Assembly (NCBI GenBank): GCA_014904845.1
Contig: MU119293.1
Location: forward strand, 57,616 to 121,615
DNA from: Acephala macrosclerotiorum
Taxonomy: Eukaryota; Ascomycota; Leotiomycetes; Helotiales; Mollisiaceae
Length of the DNA: 64,000 bases
Direction of reading: 5' to 3'
The notes beneath the pieces are model-generated. The model was not told where the DNA came from and did no database searches. It was given only the letters and a program-made list of their open reading frames with translations. Positions 46,916-58,452 of this stretch are shown in pieces. How positions within the stretch are numbered: the first letter of the stretch is position 1; every line of letters begins with the position of its first letter. The translations under genes and the position numbers were made by a program.

Positions 46916-47509
46916 ACGAGAAATAATGAGGGGCATACACATTTCCTTGGTCACCCGTGTTGTTTATAAACCTCCCTGTGCAATAGTCAACGAAGCATTC
47001 TTCACCTCAATCCTTACTTGGGAAAGAATCTGCTTTCTATTGAATTGTGTGACATGATTTCAAGGGAAGCTTGACGGGCCCTAGATCTGATCTGCACGAG
47101 GGTTGATTTTGCTATGTGGTAGGGTCATTCACAAAGCACTTCAGTCAGCCCCAGATGCGCTTTTACTACAAAGGGACGTTTGTAAACTACAACAGAGCAG
47201 ACAGAGTTCCATTCCAATCATTTTTTGTCCCACTTCAATTCCTAAAGCGTTGAACTTTTGAAAGTCCTCCAACGGCTTGGATCACTGTTCGTGTTACAAT
47301 GTTCCATTTCAGAGTCTACTTTTCGATCATCCTTTTAGAAATGTTTTCCGCTGACTTCTCACACTCCTGAAAGTTAAATTCTAGCAAAGACCGATCCAAA
47401 AGGAAAAAGATAGCCCCAAAAAGGTTCCCTCTACTGCACCTTCTACTGTTTCTTTGGGCGGACTCACAACAGAACGCCAATGATCTACTCTAACAAGCTA
47501 ATTCCACGG
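46916..47509. other. Interval without a gene
   Basis: 594 bases between ATP4 and the decayed 2EXR array. No coding potential recognised. Confidence 0.45.
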
Positions 47510-47941
47510 TCAGCACCCTTGAAAAACCTCTCCGTATATCTCCTTCTGATAGTTTTGCCACAGGAACCCATGAGGCTTCCATGTTTGGATGACCTCGCAC
47601 AGAGAACGGTGACCATCCTCAGCCAGGGCTACTCTCCATGTGAGTCCAGACCATCTCTTGTCCATCTCTACCTTAAAGACCTTGGACTCAAAATCCAACA
47701 AAAACGACCACTGGCCAGGCTTGAGCAACCCTCGATTATCCATGGATATGGTGACAATTTCATGCCAGTCCAGCATGATGTACGATATCGGCTCGACTGA
47801 ATCCAAGACAGGAAATACCATCGTTGAGAAATGCTTGGAATCCAGACGATTCCAAAACCAGTCTCTACCGATGATTGGTGGCGGATGTGGGCAACCATAA
47901 TCAACCTCGAATGCCAAATTCCATACCCCAGAATCTCCCAC
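47510..47941 (-). pseudogene. 2EXR C-terminal fragment (copy A)
   Basis: An open frame of 143 codons that contains only the C-terminal half of a 2EXR protein. HEIVTISMDNRGLLKPGQWSFLLDFESKVFKVEMDKRWSGLTWRVALAEDGHRSL matches the ...LKPGEWSFSLDTECRAFEQHMGGEWSGVVWDVRLG block of the intact copy at 54057. The N-terminal EXR-bearing half is missing. It lies three bases from the end of copy B on the same strand, so this is either a tandem partial duplicate or a second domain of a broken longer gene. Confidence 0.65.
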
Positions 47942-47943
47942 GT

Positions 47944-48599
47944 CTACATAGGTTTCTCCGTCCCTCCAGGTGCAAGCCGTGGGCGTCTAGCCCGTACTTC
48001 GTCAGTCACGTACCCCCAAGCGGCGATGAACGCCCATGTGCCATCCACATTAGGTTTCTCTTTGTATAGCTCCTTTTGGAAATGTCTCCACGCCATACCG
48101 TCCTCCTTCCATGAGCGAAGAGTCTCCCAAAGCGACTGGCCGTCCGTAGTTTTGGCAATACTGACGTGCCAGGCCATGTTTGACCACCTTTCTTGCATTT
48201 CTGTTGCAAACTTTTGTGGCGATGTATCCAGGCGAAAGGACCAATTGCCCGGCTTGAGGGTAGACGTCCCATCCAGTGTGAAGATGTAGACTTCGCAGGC
48301 GCATCTGGAAAGAATGTTGATAGACTCGGTTGCCATCATCTTGTCAGACATCAGTTGTCGGCTCGCTAGTGACATATGTTGGGCGTTGAACAAGGCCTAA
48401 ATCAATGTGAGTACATGGTACTTGGTCTCGAAAGCGATATCGCATACCAGTGGCTGAGCTGCAGAAGCGTATTGAAGCCATATAAGTTGATTCCAGAAGC
48501 CGGGAGAAACTTGTCATCGACTTGATGGAGGTTTTTACTCGCGACTAGAAGTGTGTCCTCGTCCGCGTCAAACCAATGCGCTGGTGCAGCTTTACGCAT
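47944..48599 (-). pseudogene. 2EXR fragment (copy B), two pieces
   Basis: Piece one (48402-48599) starts with ATG and reads HWFDADEDTLLVASKNLHQVDDKF, corresponding to the FFNPEIDVLYLKREKW segment in mid-family. Piece two (47944-48393) reads EVYIFTLDGTSTLKPGNWSFRLDTSPQKFATEMQERWSNMAWHVSIA, the C-terminal block. A GTATGC donor after LQLSHW and an acceptor near 48397 could splice them, but the phases I find do not match, and the N-terminal 2EXR motif is lost. It is a truncated, probably non-functional copy. Confidence 0.6.
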
Positions 48600-49625
48600 G
48601 GCTTACCTAACTCCGCAAGTGCGTCATACCTGTCAGCCTTGTCCAAGTTGTTATTCATGTGTCGTTACAAGATGCGCGGCATTTGCAGAATATCGTGCGA
48701 GTATGTGTGCAGATGGGTAAATGGTGCTCCCAATCTTTTGAGGAGCTGTTGGAACGCTCCTGTCTCGAGGTCACCAGTGTACGTCCAACCAGGTTGCGGA
48801 AGTCCGAATGCTGAAGTGTAATGTTTTAAGAGAAGATATCGTCACTCTCAACAGATGTGCATGTCACTGTTTCTAGTCTTGTGGAAATGTCTGTTTCGTG
48901 GGGGCATGTCGACAAAGCTCAAAGTTATGACTTCTTGTCCACTGCCGTACGCATATTGAAGAATCATCAATTTGATTTCGGTTTGGAGATCCGACAACTG
49001 GGCCCGAGATGAAGCCATCTTTGAGTCTTAAGGCAGACCTCCGACTGATGAGGCATTGCAGTGAAGTGAGGCGTTGCGAATGTAGAAAGGGCTGTTAAGA
49101 GAGATGCCGGGCAATCTATACATGGTCAGAGACTTCTTCGTGCTGAAACTGTGCTATCGCCAGATTCATAGTTTCTATAGGAAGATGCTCGATCTATTTT
49201 TGTCCTCATTCTAGAAGTCTCAGGAGATGTATGCTTCGGGAGAGAATTTTTCAGATTTACTAGACCGCATCGGTACGCTTCTGCAATCTTTTTTTTTTTT
49301 TTATGTTTTTTTTTCGAGAAAACGACATTTTCATTTCTGGAGGTCATGTTTTTGTAAATAAACGGTCTGAAATGTGGTCTTAAAGTCAGTTTATTTGTAA
49401 TTTAGTTCTCTACTAGGAATCCATGACCCTGTTGAAGAAGTGTTCTAGATTACCACCAGTACCTTCCGTCCAACCTCCTCCATTGGGGAACACGTGGTCT
49501 TCTGGTATTCTGACCGAGGAAAACGTTACTATTAGCTCCGTCAACGCGTCTCATCTTTCTCCCCGGTATCGCCTTGCACTAGAGGCGTCCCACTTCTGGG
49601 AGACCCTGGTGCTTTGTTCGCAAAT
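48600..49625. other. Interval inside the decayed 2EXR array
   Basis: No gene recognised. A pure T-rich tract (two T runs) lies at about 49290-49314. An ORF antisense to it (49126-49347) is low-complexity lysine at the T tract and is rejected. Confidence 0.4.
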
Positions 49626-50105
49626 TTACTGCTTTTCATGAGACCAGAATACCATATGTAGACACCACATCTTAACCGCCCAAAGTGAATGTTTGGCGAT
49701 ATGATTAAGTTTCACTCTCCATGTGACATTCGCCCAGCTTAAACCCATCTCCTTCTTAAACCCCTGTTCCTGATCGTCGATTGAAAGAGACCACTGTCCA
49801 ATCTCGAACAAGTTCTCTTCGTCGAAAGTAATGACAATAACTTCGTAGGTCTTGCGTACTAGAAGGGTGATGGACTGGACGTCATCAATGCAAGAAGTCC
49901 ATGTTTGGAGTCGTGGGAGAGACATTGCCTCCATTATCTAATTCATATCACATCTGTTAATAAGCTAGTCTACGCTGAAGACAACATAGTGGATCGGTGA
50001 TCGTATCAAGGCATCCTATGGATCCCATATGTCGACCGGAGCGCCCTGAATGAAGTCGTAGTTGCGTTTCATGCTGCAGTACAGAATGTCATCCTCGGAG
50101 CTAAA
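49626..50105 (-). pseudogene. 2EXR fragment (copy C), two pieces
   Basis: The upstream piece (50016-50105) is 29 codons plus stop and reads FSSEDDILYCSMKRNYDFIQGAPVDIW, equivalent to the FFNPEIDVLYLKREKW region. The downstream piece (49626-49934) reads YEVIVITFDEENLFEIGQWSLSIDDQEQGFKKEMGLSWANVTWRVKL, the conserved C-terminal block. A stop separates them and no start codon or N-terminal 2EXR motif is found upstream, where the AT-rich tract begins. It appears to be a 5'-truncated relic. Confidence 0.6.
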
Positions 50106-50200
50106 CTATACAGGGATAGAGATGCTGGCCAAGGGTACGGAATTTTGGAAAGGACATTACGTGCTTTCGTTGAATTGCGGTGTGGGATACCAGACTAGCG

Positions 50201-50455
50201 AGATCAAAAAAAATCACGTTAATCAATTCAAACCATGATTAGTTTGATTAGATTAAATTAGATTATGATTAACGCATTTTCGAAAAAATCTAGATTAATG
50301 AGGAAAAACTTAATCACTATACAAAATAATCATAAAAATCATAATTTAATCTAGATTTCCATGATTAAATTAGATTATAATTACGCTAAAATCTTGATAA
50401 TTAAATTATGATTAAAATCTCATAATTTAATTTAATCTAATCATTTATTACGCTG
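50201..50455. repeat. AT-rich tract of GATTA/TAATC motifs
   Basis: About 255 bases are almost wholly A/T, built from repeats of GATTA, TTAAAT and their complements. A TGATTAGATTAAATTA motif near 50237-50256 recurs in inverted orientation near 50420-50445. Composition is sharply different from both flanks. It could be a degenerate MITE, a RIP-like degraded repeat, or a scaffold-type AT island. Confidence 0.7.
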
Positions 50456-50681
50456 CACCAGACGGAAATACTCGTTCTTGCTGAGATCGGGGATTACCGT
50501 ATCTGAGGATTTTAGAACTTCAGGACTTTGAGGAAAGGAGAAGCTGAAGAAAAATATGTGGACCATCAATACAGTTCTCATGCCATTCGTCAAAGCAGCT
50601 AGCCAATTATGATGCTGCTAATAATGGATCTGCAAGACATAGCTCGCTCAAAGAAACCTCGCATACCCAGAGAAACCCCAA

Positions 50682-52604
50682 TCAATTCGAAAACGGCCTC
50701 AACTTCCCCGCCGCATCTTCCTCTGGCTTTCCAGGAAGCGGCACATCCACCATCCCCGGCTCCAAATACCACGCCGAATCACCCCCACCCTCCATCTGTG
50801 TAACACTCCACCCATTCCCCAACCACCTCAACCTATTCTCCTCTTTACTCTCAAACTCAAAATCCTCCCACCTAGGACTTCTCAATGTCTCTAGACAATG
50901 CAACGTACTCCCCGGCCACAACCCGGTCACTCTATCTCCCTTCCCACCGTCTGAACGATACCAAGAATTACACTCATCCATATAAACTGTTTTCTTGAAA
51001 TACTCTTGGCAGTATTCGGCGAAGTCTTTTACGATGGAGCGTTTGGGGGAGATGGTTAGATAGTCTTCTTTTTGCAGTTTGCGGATTACCTTGATGATGT
51101 AGTCGCCTTCTGTTTCGATCATCATGGTCAAAGACCCCGAACCGATGGCGGAATTGGGACCAAGCATCATGAAGAAATTGGGAAAAGAATCCACGCACAT
51201 CGTGAGGTAAGTTTCGGGGTATGGGGTGAAACGTTTCCGGAGTGAGAGGCCGTTCTTGCCGTAGACTTCGAATGGAGGGCGAGAGGAGGAGTTGAAACCG
51301 GTGGCGCAGACGAGAGCGTCGATTTCGATGGATCGGCCGTCGGAGAGATTGATGGAGTTGGGGGAGATAGAGGTTATGGGTGTGGAGATGAAGTCTACGT
51401 TCGATTCGACTAGGGCTTCAAGGTAGCCTGGTCCCGGAGTGAGACGTCGACAGCCAACGCTGAAGGATGGAATGAGTGCGTCTACGATTTCGGGTTTCTT
51501 TGCGAGACGCTTCTTCATCATGGCTCGGAAGGTAGCTTGGGCTTCAAGTTGCATAGCGGAATTCGCCAAGGTCACGCCGTGAATGGTGTTTCCGTCACTT
51601 TCGATGAGTTTGCGGAATTCGAGGTACTTTTGAGGGTCTGAAGCGAATTCATGGCGTTGTTCAGGGGAGACTGTGCTGGTTAGGTATGATTTTTCATGTG
51701 AAGAGAACAGGGTCATACATTCGATCTTTTCTGGGTCCAGGCCTAACTTTTCCATCGCGCTGTCGCCGAAAGGGTTTGATATCCATGTTCTACTTCTTAC
51801 GAAGCATGAAAGTTGAACTCCTTCAACTTTTTGAAGATTTGGGACGATTTGGATCGAGCTTGAACCTCCTCCTATCACACCCACTCTCTTGTTCTTGAAG
51901 TCATAGCTGGGAGAATCAGATTCTTGTGCTTGCTAAACTTTCAGAAAACTCACTCTTGATTCCATGCTGCTGAATGCATCACCTCTCCCTTGAAAGTCTC
52001 AAATCCGGGTATCTTTGGCCAAACGAAATCATTGAGATTGCCACGAGCTGAAAGAAGAATATCGGCATCGTCAAGAACAACCTCCCAAGTCTTCAAATTC
52101 AGTACTTCAAGTTCCCTGTCTATCCGTTAACATGTTTCTAACATGAGCTTGCGAGGAACTCACCATTTCTTGGAATAATCATTCCATTTGCAACTCGTGA
52201 TTTTATGTGAAAGTTTCACGTATCTCATAACACCATATTTCTCTGCAATAGCTGTAAGGTATGCACATATTTCCTTTGCAGGAGCATATAATGCTGACCA
52301 GTTGGGATTGGGGTCGAAGGAGTACTGGTAGCTGTGCGATGGAATGTCACAGGCACACCCTAGACACGTTCAGTATCCAATTAGCATATTCAATGAGAAA
52401 CATACCTGGGTATCTGTTCTCCCACCATGTTCCTCCTACACCCTCATTCTTCTCATAGATCTGGAGATCAATGTTTCTCAGTCGCTGTGGTATCCTGATG
52501 CCAAGGTATATCCCCGAATATCCAGCCCCGATAACTCTCACTTTAAGCGGTCTCAGATTCTCCACCGGTCCATCCCTAATCGTAAACGAATTCACAGAAC
52601 CCAT
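50682..52604 (-). CDS. Class B flavin monooxygenase (Baeyer-Villiger type)
   Basis: Four minus-strand exons (52406-52604, 52164-52359, 51954-52115, 50682-51906) close in frame to 593 residues, typical for these enzymes. The FAD dinucleotide fold is RVIGAGYSGIYLGIR near the N-terminus. [25 protein letters not shown] follows, a hallmark of fungal BVMO-like proteins. The NADPH fold is RVGVIGGGSSSIQIVPNL. CATGFNSSSRPPFEVYG and GPNSAIGSGSLTMMIE are also family segments. It should insert oxygen into, or hydroxylate, ketones or steroid-like substrates using NADPH. No signal peptide. The neighbourhood lacks a polyketide or terpene backbone gene, so it may be a stand-alone detoxification enzyme. The exon 3 acceptor was chosen because the upstream alternative would create a stop. 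Confidence 0.92.
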
Positions 52605-54056
52605 CTCGCCACCCTCCTGTTCACGACTTCTATAGAAGAGAAGCTATCGTGGACGGGGACCCTCTTTATTAATGGTGATATGTGGGTCGGAAGACCCATT
52701 CACCCTTTCTGCCATGGCGGATGAAAAGTTCTGGCCGTAGCTTGACCGACGCGATGTGTTCCTCCAAACACTGATAGTCGTGCGATGGAAATGACGTTCC
52801 CGGAGTTACCCCTCATCCTCCCCGACATGGTTTTGGGGTTGTGGGGGAGGAGGAAATGAGGATTGCGGGCATCGAGGCGGGGTCGCTTCCGAGGTCCTGC
52901 ATCATGGGGCATTATAGACGAATCGTTCGTGTGCGGCCAATGCAAGCATTGCCGTTTACGATATGCGGAGGAAATAAACTCCCCAGGGGTCTTCTGGGAG
53001 TTGTGGGGTCAGTTGACAGTATGCATGGTCCTTGAGCTGATTCTATGGAACGAGGGGGGATTTGAACGGGTTTCCCCCTTTCACCTGCTTTGGTCTCATG
53101 TTCGAGAGTCTTGAGAGTGGGATCTGGAAAATTTTGGCACATGCCATGACGATCTTAGATCTAAGATCTGCAACCATTACTGGCGCTGACTTTGTGATTC
53201 GTGTTTATTTTTGGATAGAAGCTTCCATGACTCGACAACTGTATCTGTACTGAAGATTGCTGTAGGTCTTTCTAACAGACTTGAGACTTGAGATGCCATT
53301 GCTCCTTTGCTCTCAAACCACCGAGACGGAGAAAGCCTAGAATGGAAGGAGCAGCTTCGGTTACTTTAGCTCTCTTCATATGCGAATTACATCGTAAGTC
53401 GGATGGAGACTGCGCTCTCTTTCCGCACTTGAATTTGCCAGGCCTGGAACTTTCCATATGGAATAAGCTTTAGAACAAAAAATGACAGGAACATGGATGT
53501 TATATTGAAATAGATTCAGCCAGGCATCAAAAGCTTAAGCTGCCCAACCTTGCAAGTACCAATGCTATCACCCCAGCTTGACACTGCTATTCGGGGGTAA
53601 GTGTCTAGAACGGGGCATTACCGGCGCTATGGAAATCCCCTCTGAATCGGAAATTTTGTCATTGAAGAGCATACAGTAGCTTGAACTTTCGCGATGGTCA
53701 TTTCCGTCTTGACAAGAAGTGATGAAAATGGCAAGTCTGGCGAGCGCGTTCTGGCGCTCTTTGAAAGCCGTGAGAACAATTTGATGATGAGTTGGAGGGA
53801 GGTATGCGACTCGCCTTACGTCTTGCACGGCACTCGGAATGTCTTGCGCCTTGGAATATCGCGTCAATTCTCGTATTCAACTCTGCACCGCAAGAAAGTA
53901 ATGTTCAATTGCACATCACCTGATGTCCTGCAGCAGTCCCCATTGGAGATGTTTCGCAGAATCCGCCGCAGGCAACAACGATGAAACCTCGACGGCGACA
54001 TCTTAAAAGGATCTCACTCTCCTGCACCTTCTCTCTGTATAAACCGACAAAACAAA
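52605..54056. other. Interval without a recognised gene
   Basis: 1.45 kb between divergent genes. Only unrecognised frames up to 99 codons occur. It holds an 18-base perfect palindrome at 53151-53168 (GATCTTAGATCTAAGATC). The last 40 bases contain TATAAA and an A-rich leader before ATG 54057. Confidence 0.4.
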
Positions 54057-55436
54057 ATGGAACCCACATTCCCAAAGTTTAGGAACCTTCCTGCCGAATT
54101 ACGCAGAGACATCTGGAAACAAGCTCTCCCTCCACGTATCGTGGCTATCCACTATCAGAAGAACGACTTCAACGCGAATCCTATACACCAAACTCTTCCG
54201 GTACTGCTTAGTGTATGCAGAGAATCACGAGAGATAGCACTCCATCTCTACAAGTCAGGCCCTCCAGCTTTCGATGCCGGAAATGAGGTTCGGATTCGAG
54301 GTGTCTGGGATGAGACCGCAAGTTCAGGCAGGGAGCCTCGACAACTCGTTGAAGCATCAGCTTTCGTACGCATCGACTTACAGACTCAAAGTGCGGTACC
54401 GCGGCGTGGTCCCCCAGGGTCGGGAACTTCGTTTGAATTCAGAACCCACAAATCCAATCTTTATCCAGTGTGGCTCGACATGTCGAACGACGTTTTGTTG
54501 TTCAAACGAGACACGTTCTGGCCTCCAGGCTTCAAACTCCAGCTTTTGAGATCTATGACTCGGGGACCTTCACAGTCACTGCAGAATATTGCTTTTGATG
54601 TCGATTGGCTACCGTTCTTTGCTGGAAGAAATAATCCGGGACATTGCAGAAGAAATTTACTTGATCTTATACTTCAACAGATGTTTCCACGCTGGCGACC
54701 CCACTGGAACCCCTCAAATCCACCAGCTGCAGGTTATCTAGATTATCTTCAAATCGACGAGTTTAATAGCGCACAATGCATTACAATTCTGTTGCGTCAA
54801 CGACTCGAAGTTATCAAGATCAGACTGGACGATGCGGCACTCTTAAAGCCAGGGGAGTGGTCATTCTCTCTGGACACAGAATGTCGGGCTTTCGAGCAGC
54901 ATATGGGCGGAGAATGGTCGGGCGTTGTGTGGGATGTTCGACTTGGAAGGGATAATGACGAAGGTCTATGGAAGACTGCTTGCAAGTTCACGCCAGACCT
55001 GAACATTTGGTTAGCCCACAAGATACACATTTGCAAACAGGCACATGTAGATGGCAGTTGGATTGAGTCCAACAAATACTCATTCACTCCGAGTATTACA
55101 CTTGGTAGAGCATCACTTCCCCCACCTCCACCTCCACCTATAGCTTGGGGTCCGTTCTGGCTGAGACATGCAGGACCTGCGGCTCGTCCTCTACCACGGC
55201 CGCCCGGAAATACACCTGCTAGTCTTCGTCCGCCACCCCCGCCTCCGCCAATAATTCGACCGCCAGGTCTGACATTGCCTCCGCCGGTTCCTGCGCCGTC
55301 AGTAATTTGGCCAAGTGCTTCGCCTCATACCCCATCTCTAGCTCCGCCGCTCTCTCGCAACTTACTTTTGACTGAAGGCTATCCTCCTCCAGAGCTTTTG
55401 GAAGGTGGTGACGGGCGGACGTACCGAGGACAATGA
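54057..55436 (+). CDS. 2EXR-domain protein with proline-rich tail
   Basis: A single exon of 459 residues, the only intact 2EXR copy in the window. The N-terminal domain begins FPKFRNLPAELRRDIWKQALPPRIVAIHY and continues LPVLLSVCRESREIALHLYK, the E-x-R motif that names the family. The mid segment VWLDMSNDVLLFKRDTFW matches the 'N-x-x-x-D-x-L-Y/F' signature. The C-terminal block is LKPGEWSFSLDTECRAFEQHMGGEWSGVVWDVRLG. Residues ~355-440 form a tail with several runs of 7-8 prolines, a possible ligand for SH3, WW or profilin-type partners. No function is established for the family. The poly-proline tail is absent from the other copies here. Start ATG lies in an A-rich context just after a short leader. 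Confidence 0.85.
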   Translation: MEPTFPKFRNLPAELRRDIWKQALPPRIVAIHYQKNDFNANPIHQTLPVLLSVCRESREIALHLYKSGPPAFDAGNEVRIRGVWDETASSGREPRQLVEASAFVRIDLQTQSAVPRRGPPGSGTSFEFRTHKSNLYPVWLDMSNDVLLFKRDTFWPPGFKLQLLRSMTRGPSQSLQNIAFDVDWLPFFAGRNNPGHCRRNLLDLILQQMFPRWRPHWNPSNPPAAGYLDYLQIDEFNSAQCITILLRQRLEVIKIRLDDAALLKPGEWSFSLDTECRAFEQHMGGEWSGVVWDVRLGRDNDEGLWKTACKFTPDLNIWLAHKIHICKQAHVDGSWIESNKYSFTPSITLGRASLPPPPPPPIAWGPFWLRHAGPAARPLPRPPGNTPASLRPPPPPPPIIRPPGLTLPPPVPAPSVIWPSASPHTPSLAPPLSRNLLLTEGYPPPELLEGGDGRTYRGQ

Positions 55437-57184
55437 GCGGAAAACAGGTTTTTGGAACTAGATGTCGAAGATGCGATTCAATATTTCATTATTCCAGACG
55501 AGTGAAGCTAAAGGAAACTGCTTGGACAGATTGGCGTAAAACTCACATCCGAGAAGACTGGCAGATGCTGGAGAAGTTTATGAAATGCTGGATTAAAAAA
55601 ATAAGCTCGCTTCCTCTTCATACTACAGATATCGGGCTGCGAATCCTCTGGTACCCAAGCTATCAAGGTGGGCCTCAGACTCCTGAGTCTTTTGTCAATC
55701 CAGCGAGCAGATGAAGGAAAGGAGACGAATGCTTTTCTCGGGATCTCATAGCTAACTTGGACAAGATCCAAGTCTTCTCAAGATGCGTTGTCTTCGAGGA
55801 TGACAATTTCTTCACTGTTTCCTAAGCCCACTGAAGGCGGGTTCATCAATGTGCTTAAGTTAGCGATTGAGGCCCTGAAGCGATGGTGCCCTACTCCCTG
55901 AAAGACGTCGGAAAGAAGCACCAAGTCTAGATAAGCTTAAATTATCCTTGCCGCTGCAACATTCACTTAAATCACGAGCAACGTCACTTCTCTCAAGAGC
56001 TTCTCTCGTTCTTGGCAGATAAGCAGATCGCGCTCGAAGTAAGCAACATTTCCAGACCCGAAGACCGATTATCAACCATCAGGAATGTTGGCGCAGTCCT
56101 GACTATTAATGGCATGCAATCAACCTCACGGCAAAGTCGGCCTGCAGGAACCCCGAAGAAGTGGGGTTTCAACCCCAATGTCGGAGCAGTTGAGGCTCTG
56201 TAGTCGGACTGTCGTACTTTAAGGACTAATATTCGGCCCTAGATTACTTCAGCGTTACATTCTGGCAGGGCTGTATTCCCAATTTGTAAGGCTGCAGTGC
56301 GGCCGCAATTGCTCCTTCGAGGGTGTTCAACGGCGCAGTACGTTCGAGTCCTGTCTTCGTCCCTTCGATTTTGTTCTTCTTTCCTATTTTATATTCTTTG
56401 CGATCATGTTACTACTGTTTTATCTTCGTGTCAATAATCATTTCTATCACGCCTGTCATGGCGTCTATAAACACCGCATCATCTGCTTGGCTTCCATCTG
56501 GTCTGATTCAATGGCACAGCCAAAGCTGTATGTGAATCGGACCCCACAGGTGCAATGCCCATTACTGACATGTTGTAGCCATAGTGGTTGAGGATTAGCT
56601 ATATATCGATGGTGGAGAGATTTGGGCTACTTCTATAAACAACGGGAATCATGAACTCAGTCAGTGGCACTCAGAAAACATCCCCTTCACTGTGCTGATT
56701 TGGCATCACATACTTATTGCATTACACCTTTGTTGAATTACAAAAATTTCCAGACTTTGCAAGAGAGGTTGTGAAATTGATTATCCAAAAGGTGAAGTGG
56801 TGGAGGAGCCAAAACTAGCATCTGATACGTGCAACCATAGGGATCCTATTTTGGTGCCCTCTGCTCGCCTCCTTATGCTTAAAGTCAACTCTAACCAAAC
56901 AAGCCATGACGACGCATCTCTGGAGGAAGCTAACAGTCTATTAAGCTGTGTTGGTTCGCGAGACGTTACCCCAGATACTTCACTGTCTGAGAGGATTAAG
57001 GGGGGGCATTCCAAAAAGCTAAGGAAAGGGGGTTGATCTGTAGAATTATATCAGTGAATGGTCTCACCGGTCACAAGTCAATTCTTCGAGGCGTATTGTT
57101 TGCTACGAAGGGCCTTGGGAATGCTGTACGACACAATGGAACTGTCAAAGGGAATAAAGATGAGATTGCGATAAATGCCTATAG
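55437..57184. other. Interval without a recognised gene
   Basis: 1.75 kb with only unrecognised frames below 95 codons. An ATG overlaps the stop of the 2EXR gene (ATGA) and opens a 93-codon frame, but it shows no motif. Confidence 0.4.
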
Positions 57185-57424
57185 TTAATATTGTAATTTG
57201 AGGAGATTGTAAGTTGATGTGACATTAACCACTGTGCTTCTATGTTTATCGCACGTGTAACACGACTTTTTGAGCTTCGTTGAGTAGCGCACCTGGATCG
57301 CGTCTTTAGTCTGGTGGGGGAGGGCAGCATCGATCTCTTCCCACGAGCAGCCATCCTCCTCCCTCATCTTGAGTATCATCGTGCATCTTGGAATGTGCGC
57401 TAGCGTCGTGAGGGGCTGCAGCAT
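57185..57424 (-). pseudogene. Myb/SANT-like DNA-binding domain remnant
   Basis: An 80-codon frame contains MILKMREEDGCSWEEIDAALPHQTKDAIQVRYSTKLKK. This is the pattern of small fungal Myb-like domains: a helix, then S-W-E-E-I, then a L-P-x-(R/H)-T...QVRY-x-T-K-L recognition helix. The usual Gly in LPGRT is replaced by His. The N-terminal tryptophan of the domain is not found in frame, while an overlapping frame (57306-57605) carries the sequence expected just upstream. A frameshifted or mis-spliced gene is therefore likely. The real gene, if intact, would extend to about 57605. Confidence 0.5.
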
Positions 57425-58452
57425 CTGCGGACGTGTCCTTAGATGCCGCTGAGATGATGTGTTGAAATGTGAGGCAATAGATGTTTGTGTCCAGGTTTCT
57501 CGTGCTCATGAGACCTTTAGATAAAGCAGAGTTGGCTATAACAACCCTTTTGATGTGCTCAGCCATCAGAAACTCTATGCCAGTTACGTCGCACACATCC
57601 GCCAATCTAACAAATTCGATAATAGTAGTGATAGTATCCTCTGGTATTGACTAGTCGAAGACGACTCGACCAAGGCATAGCCGCTGCGACAACATTTAAA
57701 AGCTTCGAGTTAAAACAACGCCATCCACCTTTTCCAAAGTTGTTGACTGGTCTTCGCCCTCCTTAAGGTTTCCTTCTTCGAACGTAGCTGCGAGATATGG
57801 GGATTGCTTGCAAAGGAGCGCCTTTGGGAGTATATATTCGTGGCTTGCAAAACCGATGCGAATCGTAACTTGAGGGCCAGAATAGAGATGGAGGAGGCTA
57901 TTATATTAGCATAGAACGATAATGATATTTCGACTACCGACGATGTTGCAAAGTCTTCGAAAGACGTATCAAGAAGTTTCTCGGGGTTCGTGTTCGACAT
58001 ATTAGTGCTTTGATTTTTACCGAGATCTTGCGGGTTCTTCCAGGGTTAAGGCACAGACCCAAGGCGCACGACCCCTCTGACGTTGTGTTCTGGCTGGCGC
58101 AGGATTGTAGAAGTGATATCATTTCCCTAGCCTTGGGACATTTGCTATTTTCAGTGAGAGTCTGGCACCGATTTTGAACCCCTCTTCATGGAAACGCCAG
58201 CGCCATAGGGTGTCCAATTCTGGCCCTCTCGCCCCAAAGCATCTAATACGAAAGGGAAGTCTCGCTTTAGCAATAGAAACACAAGCATGAGATAGAAACC
58301 ATGGCCAGCCCCCCTTGGATCGATGTGAGACGGATGCTGAATCCCTTAGTCACTATACCTTTGCTGCGCTTTACCTCAAATCCCTTGCCACTAATTTTGC
58401 GAGGCTCTCTGTGGAGCGACCGGATCTGCAGCTGCGGCTCTACAGGTATTTC
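57425..58452. other. Interval without a recognised gene
   Basis: About 1 kb. Unrecognised minus-strand frames below 100 codons only, apart from the possible upstream part of the Myb-like remnant (to about 57605). Confidence 0.4.
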
